DNA from: Lamellibrachia satsuma
Taxonomy: Eukaryota; Annelida; Polychaeta; Sabellida; Siboglinidae
Assembly: GCA_033239005.1 (NCBI GenBank)
Contig: BSQZ01000039.1
Span: 665,816 to 729,815 of the forward strand
Length of the DNA stretch: 64,000 nucleotides
Direction of reading: 5' to 3'
This document shows positions 56,037 through 64,000 of this stretch, piece by piece. The position numbers were made by a program, and so were the translations under genes. Position 1 is the stretch's first letter. Every line of letters begins with the position of its first letter. The notes beneath the pieces were generated by a model that saw nothing but the letters and a program-made list of their open reading frames with translations, had not been told where the DNA came from and did not search any database.

Positions 56037-56105
56037 ATGCCCCAGCAACCACGTACGGATAACATCGCTGGACTGGAGGATGTCCAGCGCTATGGACCAC
56101 GAGTG
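56037..56105 (+). CDS. Candidate first coding exon, unknown protein
   Basis: ATG at 56,037 opens MPQQPRTDNIAGLEDVQRYG and reaches a good splice donor, G|GTAAGT, at 56,105/56,106 after 23 codons. An earlier overlapping ATG (56,015) gives only a 15-codon frame. A second donor-like GAGTG|GTAAGT follows near 56,221. No family recognised and the next exon was not found. Supported only by splice consensus and the upstream HSE/CCAAT context. Confidence 0.3.
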
Positions 56106-56317
56106 GTAAGTTGTTTAGTAATATTGCAATAAGTTAAAATAAAGGCGACGGCGGCTGAGGAGGCGACGGCGGCGTAGGCAACGATAGTTGCGGAAGATTC
56201 GCCGGAGCAAAGATAAAACGAGTGGTAAGTTATTTATTTATTTATTTTAATTACTTACTTAATACACTTTTAGTATGCCGTATATATACTTTGATGTAAA
56301 TATAACATATGTCCTGC

Positions 56318-56535
56318 TTTCCAACATGACCGCCCCCACGTCCTACCTCCCAAGATGGCCGCTTCCACGTGCTTCTTACGACTTGGCAGCCCCATGCGCC
56401 TCTTTCAAATATGGAGGCTCCCTCGCCCTGCCACCCAATATGGCCGCTCCCATACCCTGCCTTTTAAGATGGCGGCTCAACTGGATTCCTCTTATCTTCG
56501 ACATGACGTGCTTCCTTCCAATATGGCGGCCCCAG
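56318..56535 (+). repeat. 29-bp periodic array of YY1-like motifs
   Basis: AAGATGGCCGC/ATATGGCGGC-type words with ATG at 56,326, 56,355, 56,411, 56,440, 56,469 and 56,523 (spacings 29, 56, 29, 29, 54). A degenerate unit near 56,383 fills one double gap. AAGATGGCGGC is the YY1 consensus. The array lies about 650 bp upstream of a LINE ORF1. Confidence 0.6.
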
Positions 56536-57178
56536 GATATTTTCTAAAATATTTTTTCTAAAATTATTGTTGAACAAATATATAGAAGGGATGGTGGAAA
56601 TGCTCGAAGAATGTTAAAACGAGGACGACGAAACAATTGGGCGACCTTTCACACCGACTTCATACTCCATACACCAGAAACAGAGGCCATTGAATTTAAT
56701 GGTGCCAGGAAAAGTAATGAAGACGAGCAGTCGGGGCAAGCTTTCACACCGACTTCACTCCATTCACGAGAGCTCATTGACTTGACATCAGACCAGTTAC
56801 ATTGGAAGGATTGGTAATCAATAAGTGCAATCGAAAATTCCATTACATATTGACTGTCAACACTGTTAGAAGCTTAAGACCGACAGCCACGTGAGTCAGT
56901 CCGAATGTTTATATATTCTTCGGACTTTATCGAAGATCTTACAATTTTTTTCACAACTTGGCACGCTTAGAAGTGCTACATCGGCTGAGCTGTTCGGACG
57001 GCCAATTTAGATGTTGGTGCGATAAGTATTGGCGGAAATAGAAGGAACAGTTCATCAAAGATCCATAAAAATACTGCATTGTCGCCCACGCCACGCCTAG
57101 ATTCCATTCAGGCTTCATTGAGCACCAGACATCACACACTATTTGTTTTGCTCCTGTCGTTTGTCGCACCTCAGAACA
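56536..57178. other. Probable LINE 5' UTR
   Basis: Sequence between the YY1-like array and ORF1. One unrecognised 69-codon frame (56,611-56,817, with GARKSNEDEQSGQAF) is present, with no family match. 5' end of the LINE not determined. Confidence 0.35.
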
Positions 57179-57931
57179 ATGTCATCGAAGCGTAAACAGA
57201 AGCCGAGTGAGACGGACGTAAATCTGGACGCAGTGGGAATTGGTGATATCGTGGCGCAGATAATTGTCGAAATTCAGCCGATGATTGCGAAAACTGTCAC
57301 AGAAGCAGTCAATGGAGCATTGGAAACGACGACAAAGGTGATTATCAGTGAACTGAAAGAAGAACTCCAAAGTTGCATAAAAACAATCAAGGATGACATG
57401 TGCAAAGTAAAACAAGAGATACAAAAGCAAAGCTGGAAATTAGATGCTCTTGAGCAATACAACAGGCGCGAGAGTATAAAGATCATCGGGTTGGCAGAAC
57501 CTGCTCCTGGTGTGGTCGAGGACACTACTGAACTAGTAGTTGAAGCGTGTCGGAAGATCGGAGTGGATGTCTCACGACATGACATCAGCGTGTGCCACCG
57601 GTTGCCTGAGCGGGCAAAGGCAGTGATCGCAAAATTCGTGAGAAGGGAAAAGAAAATCGAAGTGTTGAAAGCGAAAAAACAGTTGAAAGAGATTGCGGGA
57701 CCAAAACTGATGATATTCGAAGATTTGACTTCCCTGCGAAGTGCCCTGCTACGAGAGTTGAAAAAGGACCCCAACGTTAGACGCACTTTCATTCGCGACG
57801 GCAGAATCCACTGCATAGTGTCGGAAAATGGAAGGGAGAAGAAGGTGACTCTCGATAACCCAGATGACCTCTTCAAACTCGCTTGGTCGGAAGAGAGAAT
57901 CAATAACACACACCTCTACATGGAATATTAG
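57179..57931 (+). CDS. LINE ORF1: coiled-coil, RNA-binding protein
   Basis: ORF1 proteins of non-LTR retrotransposons coat the element RNA. The start is placed at the ATG at 57,179 (MSSKRKQKPSET); the in-frame TTG at 57,143 is less likely. 250 residues. Residues about 35-95 form a heptad-rich segment (ISELKEELQSCIKTIKDD), followed by the hallmark LDALEQYNRRESIKIIGL, where the RRM-like domain begins. HDISVCHRLPERAKAVIAKF and LREL, then IRDGRIHCIV, form the C-terminal domain. Intact with no stops, unlike ORF2 downstream. Same orientation as the ORF2 at 58,590. Confidence 0.8.
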   Translation: MSSKRKQKPSETDVNLDAVGIGDIVAQIIVEIQPMIAKTVTEAVNGALETTTKVIISELKEELQSCIKTIKDDMCKVKQEIQKQSWKLDALEQYNRRESIKIIGLAEPAPGVVEDTTELVVEACRKIGVDVSRHDISVCHRLPERAKAVIAKFVRREKKIEVLKAKKQLKEIAGPKLMIFEDLTSLRSALLRELKKDPNVRRTFIRDGRIHCIVSENGREKKVTLDNPDDLFKLAWSEERINNTHLYMEY

Positions 57932-57973
57932 TCAATCCTGGACTAACTTAACCTTGAGTGCTAACTATTCATT

Positions 57974-58120
57974 ATGGCTGAAAACAAACTGAAATGTTCT
58001 CTGTGTGAAATACCAATACACTGGAGACAAACACATTTAACAAAAAAGGAACTGTCAAACACACACCTGATCCAAGGCAAAATCATCGAGAAGCGTCACA
58101 GCTACGTGGATGTCCGATGA
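57974..58120 (+). CDS. Small zinc-finger-like ORF between ORF1 and ORF2
   Basis: 48 residues from ATG 57,974 to TGA 58,118. KCSLCEIPIHWRQTHLTKKE followed by LSNTH gives a C-x2-C ... H/H spacing compatible with a treble-clef or C2H2-like finger. It begins 43 bp after the ORF1 stop. Could be a degenerate remnant of a longer ORF1/ORF2 junction or a real accessory ORF; not a family I know. Confidence 0.35.
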   Translation: MAENKLKCSLCEIPIHWRQTHLTKKELSNTHLIQGKIIEKRHSYVDVR

Positions 58121-58589
58121 ATAAATAGTCTGTTTTACTCACAAATGGAAAGAAAGTGAACATCACGACGAAGGCTGAAGCTAGTGAAGTGACTCTGCCA
58201 GCAGTAACTATGACTACAGGTTATACCACATCTAAATGTCTAATACTGTTATGAATTTTTTTTGCTTATTTGTTTTTTTTCCATTGAAATAGTGTATTTT
58301 TTATTTTATTTTTATGGTTTATCAATTTGTATTGATAAATATGAACATATTTTGAAAATGCAAAATGTTAACTTTGATTGTCTAGATGAATTGTTGCTCA
58401 ATAACAACAAGTGTATGTTTAAAAAATAATTAATCAAATAAGGACCATTATGTCATCAATGTCATTACATCATCAATTACTATCCTCTCTATTGAGGACT
58501 ATTATATCACCAGAACTGTATACATGTACTATAAATATTAGTAATATCAGCATATTTAAATATTAATTTGTCACTCATCTATCTAAATT

Positions 58590-61576
58590 ATGTCGATAAC
58601 TACTGAACATTTTTCTCAATTTCAAGGCACAGACACACCAACATCCGATGAAGCATTCCCCTCATACTTAGGAGGAAATCAAAACAACCTAAGTAATGTT
58701 TTATGTACAAATGAAAATAATGATGAAAATCACGAGCCTCAAGTAATACGATGCTCTTCATACTATGACATTGATAAGTTCACCATTCTAGCAAACAGTA
58801 ACACTAACAGTTTTAGTATTCTAAGCTCGAACATTCAGTCTATAAATTCAAAGTTTAATGAACTTGAAATATTCGTAGAGGACTTACGTAGTATCAATTT
58901 TAAATTTAGCGTAATATGCTTACAAGAGACGTGGAAAGCTGATAATGATGATTTCTCTCAATTTTGTCTAGATGGATATGAGTGTATAACACAGGGGAAA
59001 AAGTGTAGCAACAAAGGAGGGTTACTAATATATCTGGACAATAAATATAATTCTGAAGTAAAAATTAATTTAAATACGTACGAACACTGGAAAAATTTAT
59101 CAAAAACAATGACCATTGGAAATATATATAGACCTCCAAAAACATGCAATGAAAATATTACAAAATTCATTGATGAATTTTCATCAGTTGTATCATCTCT
59201 GGAAAATAGCAATAATAATCTCATTATAGCTGGGGATTTTAACATAGATTTACTTAAAATAAATGAGAACAGAATCTATAGCGATTTTTTTATACTTTAA
59301 TATCACATAGTCTCTACCCTCAAATTACTTTCCCAACTCGTTTCACTAAACCAATGGAACACTGATAACTTTTTTTTGTAAGCTAAATAAATGCATATTA
59401 GAAATCATTGCTGGGATTTTCACAAAAACTTTTTCAAACCATCAACCTTATTTTTTATTTCTAGACAATATCCCAAAAATAGAATTTCCTCCCAAATTTA
59501 TAACAATAAATACACAAAGTGAAGAAGCCATGCAGAAAGTCAAAATTTAAATAGATTCATATAATTGTTACAACAAACTACATAAACATCAAAATGAGGA
59601 CCCCAATCTAAATTATAACATAATGCATGAAGAAATCATGCGAGCAAAAAATAAGTACATGCCAATTAAAACAATGAAATTTAATAAATACAAATACAAA
59701 AATTCGACACGGATCACTCAAGGTCTATTAAAATCTATTAGATATCGGGACACACTTTATAAACAATTAAAAATGTCTGACCCTAATTCACCAGATTATG
59801 AGACCACAAACACTATCATTAAAACGTACAACTCCATATTAAAAAAGAAATATTCGTGCAGCTCAACAAATTTATTTTGAATCACGATTTAACCGATTCA
59901 AAAGTGACATCAGAAATACATGGAAAACCATCAATGAAATTATTTCAAAAAATAAAGGAACGAAAACATTCTCGACATTTTTTAAAGAAAATGGTACTAG
60001 TATTACTGATAAAACTGATATAGCAAAGAAATTCAATAACTATTTTACAAACATTGGTCAAACTATTGCAGAAAGCATTCAATATAAAGGAAATACAAAT
60101 TATGACTACTATTTAAATACACAAGTTAAATATGTTCTCAAATTTAAGAGTGTTAATGAAGAAACTGTAAGGAAAACAATAAATGATCTTCCTACAAAAA
60201 ACAGTAGTGGATTCGACGGTATTTCTTCAAAATTGCTGAAAATAATTGAACCCGCAATCATCATCCTTAACCTTAGTAATTAACCAAGTCATAAATACAG
60301 GCATATTTCCTGATAAACTTAAAATTGCAAAAGTAATTCCAATTTTCAAGAACGATGACTCAACATTATTCAAAAATTATAGGGCTATTTCTCTCCTTCC
60401 AACTATTTCTAAAGTTTTAGAGAAAATCATCCACAATCAGTTATCTGCTTATTTTATTGATTTTAAGCTATTTTTTTGATAATCAGTACGGATAATAATC
60501 ATTCAACCGAATATGCATCACTTGAACTAGTAGATAGAATCATTACTCAAATGGATAGAAATCCCTTACCAATTAGTATTTTTCTTGACCTTTCCAAGGC
60601 ATTTGATACTATTGACCATTCAATATTATTAAATAAATTAAGACACTATGGCTTAGATAGTAAAACTCTTCTTTTATTTAAACTATATTTAAACAACCGT
60701 GAAGAGTACACCAAATTTGATGATACCACATCTGAAACTTTACTCATTAAAGTTGGAGTACCACAAGGGTCCATCCTTGGACCACTATTATTTACTATAT
60801 ACATAAATGATTTCTCACAAGCCAGCCAAATGTTTAACTTTATAATATATGCTGATGATACCACTTTATTTAGCACTATTGAAACTTTCAGAAATAGTGT
60901 CCAAAATAAAAGTACATAATCAGTAATAAATGAAGAACTCCTCAAAATAGTTGAGTGGCTTAATATAAATAAGCTATCAATAAATAAAAGTAAATCTAAA
61001 TATATGACCTTCCAAATGTCAAACAAAACTACACTGACAGTATCTCTCAAAATAAATAATATAGATATTGAGAAAGTGGAAGAATTTAACTACATAGGCT
61101 TAACTATAGATACTAACTTAAATTGGAAAAAACACACAGAACAGATCTCAAATAAGGGTTCCAAAACTATAGGAATACTAAACAGATTAAAACATGTATT
61201 ACCTTTAGAAATAAAAATTATGTTATACAATGCATTGATATTACCTCATATTAATTACTGTATTACGACATGGGGATATCAAGGAAACAGATTAGTGAAA
61301 ATACAAAAGAAAGCAGTACGAATTATAACATTAAGCAAATACAATTCACACACAGAACCACTTTTTAAAAAACTCAACACACTAAAAGTAGAAGACTTAC
61401 TAAAACTACAAGAACTTAAATTTTATTACAAATATAGACATCAAAATCTACCTGTCTACTTATTAAACTGGCAAATAAACCCAACTACATACATTCACAA
61501 CTATAATACTAGGAGAAAAACTGAACTACATACCTACAGAACTAAACATGAATTTGCAAAAAAAGTTCTTAAATAA
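58590..61576 (+). pseudogene. LINE ORF2 (endonuclease + reverse transcriptase), broken
   Basis: Frame at 58,590: an APE endonuclease with SSNIQSINSKFNELEIF, SVICLQETW, IGNIYRPPKT and LIIAGDFNIDLL. After frameshifts near 59,290 and 59,880, the RT: NDLPTKNSSGFDGISSKLL, INTGIFPDKLKIAKVIPIF, FLDLSKAFDTIDHSILLNK, VGVPQGSILGPLLFTIYIND, and the catalytic YADD at 60,848-60,859. After an in-frame TAA at 60,917 the same frame continues through YIGLTIDTNLNWKKH, LPHINYCITTWGYQG and a C-terminus at 61,576. About four frameshifts and two stops. Confidence 0.88.
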
Positions 61577-61636
61577 CACAGTTCATGCAATCACAAATAA
61601 ACTTTTCAATTTGTATACTTGCACACAGGCTTATGC

Positions 61637-61697
61637 GCGTACATGCGAAAACAACACCTAAAACACACCAGTACAACACACCATCACACACTTAAAT
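61637..61697 (+). repeat. 61-bp direct repeat, copy 1 (LINE 3' UTR)
   Basis: Identical over 61 bp to 62,660-62,720: GCGTACATGCGAAAACAACA... to ...CACTTAAAT. It lies in the LINE 3' UTR. Confidence 0.9.
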
Positions 61698-62544
61698 TTA
61701 TTATATGTAAGACACAGACAAAAAACAAACATGCATTCTACTTTTTAATGTAGAAATATAGGTATAGGGGAATATATGTTTATTGTAATTTTTTATTTTG
61801 AGTGGCTCCTACGATAGCGACCAGTGTTGGTCTTAGTAGGGGTCTCCAGTCCCACAGCAAATATGTTTTTCTTTTTCTTTTTTTTGGATGTTTTTGCATA
61901 ATGTATTACTTTTACTGATGATTTATTAGTTGCTATTATATATTGTACAGTTCTGTATGTGTATGTATCATATGAATTTACATAATTCATATTGCAACTC
62001 AATATAATTTATCTACATTTTTCTGCTGTTTTGACAAATAAAATGTATCCTTATCCTTATCATAATCCTTTGTTGCACACGGACATATTTCTACTATGCT
62101 ACGGCTACAATCATCAGTTATCAAAACGAATATATCAGTCAATATATCAGTCGACTTTCCCTCACCATTAAGAACATGCAAGAGACTGGTGTGAAACTGT
62201 CCGACCTGACGTCTTATTGTTGTGCGTTTTTCAAGAATTGGTTACACGACTCCGATACAGAGGCGTGACAAATATGTGCAAAAGACTTGACGCTGGCCGT
62301 ACTTCAAGGAGACTTGTAAATTAATTGTACTGTATTACATTGCAATAAGGGAAATGTTGTACATTGTGATAGCCGATTGGCATATTATCATATACCAGGG
62401 TATAATAATAAGTAAATCAACAAAGCTCCGCAAGTCCATCCAGAGGCGCTATGATATGCATAAAATACTCAAGTACTAAGACTGAGTAGTTAAACAGATG
62501 ATGATAAAATATTTTTTTTCAAGCGTGGCACATGTACAACCATA

Positions 62545-62547
<3 letters not shown>

Positions 62548-62604
<57 letters not shown>

Positions 62605-62611
62605 TGTACGC

Positions 62612-62655
<44 letters not shown>
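62548..62655. repeat. (TA)n tracts flanking GTACGCGTATA
   Basis: Two AT tracts separated by 'ttttgcatgtacgcgtata', which is an inverted copy of the 'tatacgcgtacatgcgaaaa' at 62,654-62,673, so a short hairpin is possible. Confidence 0.85.
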
Positions 62656-62658
<3 letters not shown>

Positions 62659-62659
62659 C

Positions 62660-64000
<1,341 letters not shown>

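Larger units (their letters stand above)
57179..62060 (+). mobile_element. Nearly full-length Jockey/CR1-group LINE
   Basis: ORF1, EN and RT in order and one orientation over about 4.9 kb. It ends at about 62,034-62,060 in a (ATCCTT)-type short tandem tail (TGTATCCTTATCCTTATC). The 5' end may extend to about 56,300 if the YY1-like array belongs to it. Confidence 0.75.

Noticed and set aside
56611..56817. A small host gene (69 codons)
   Set aside because: No recognised family, no splice or promoter context of its own, and it lies in the probable 5' UTR of a LINE.

Overview
The window is animal (metazoan) nuclear DNA, almost certainly from a non-vertebrate species. Evidence: AT-rich intergenic sequence, very long dinucleotide microsatellites, several clades of decayed non-LTR retrotransposons, a tRNA-derived SINE, a tyrosine-recombinase retrotransposon, a Polinton/Maverick-type element, and splice-site-bounded exons. 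No bacterial-style operons, rRNA or functional tRNA genes were seen. The species cannot be named from this sequence; an aquatic invertebrate is a guess from the repeat mix.

Layout. 1-2.9 kb: 3' two-thirds of a CR1/L2-like LINE with two in-frame stops and an early frameshift. 2.9-8.1 kb: repeat fragments (L2-like C-terminus, ORF1-like piece, an iterated TCCGTCAC motif, a hairpin element). 8.1-15.3 kb: 'module A', containing a degraded LINE, a SINE, a small secreted cysteine-rich peptide exon and a TA-flanked miniature DNA transposon. 15.4-21.9 kb: RTE-type reverse transcriptase remnants, an HTH/integrase-like fragment, and a second partial module.

21.9-37.4 kb is the centrepiece. A 12.8-kb, nearly wholly palindromic element (22,481-35,269) begins AGTAGTGCAT, ends ATGCACTACT and is flanked by a 6-bp duplication GACCTC. 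Each arm carries one copy of an adenovirus/Polinton-type cysteine protease gene, and the rest of each arm is mirrored satellite DNA (20-bp, 62-bp, CA, TA and CCCCG arrays). These are Polinton/Maverick hallmarks, but the element has no visible polymerase, integrase, ATPase or capsid gene. It has landed inside the gag-like ORF of a Ngaro/DIRS-type tyrosine-recombinase retrotransposon, whose pieces lie on both sides in compatible frame. That host element has itself lost its RT/RNase H region.

37.6-54 kb: further module copies (C, E, D) with the same LINE/SINE/cysteine-rich-peptide order. In module D a 51-bp stretch of LINE coding sequence, single-copy at 8.94 kb, has expanded to about 71 in-frame copies (43.6-47.2 kb). 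54-62 kb: a GA microsatellite, a five-unit heat-shock-element-like site with a possible first exon, and a nearly full-length 5-kb LINE. That LINE has a coiled-coil ORF1, a broken EN-RT ORF2, and a 29-bp periodic YY1-like array upstream. The last 2 kb hold AT repeats and module fragments.

The only convincing non-transposon coding sequence is the cysteine-rich secreted peptide, present as an open copy (12.4-12.7 kb) and a frameshifted copy (51.1-51.4 kb). Most other open reading is transposon remains or translation through satellites.
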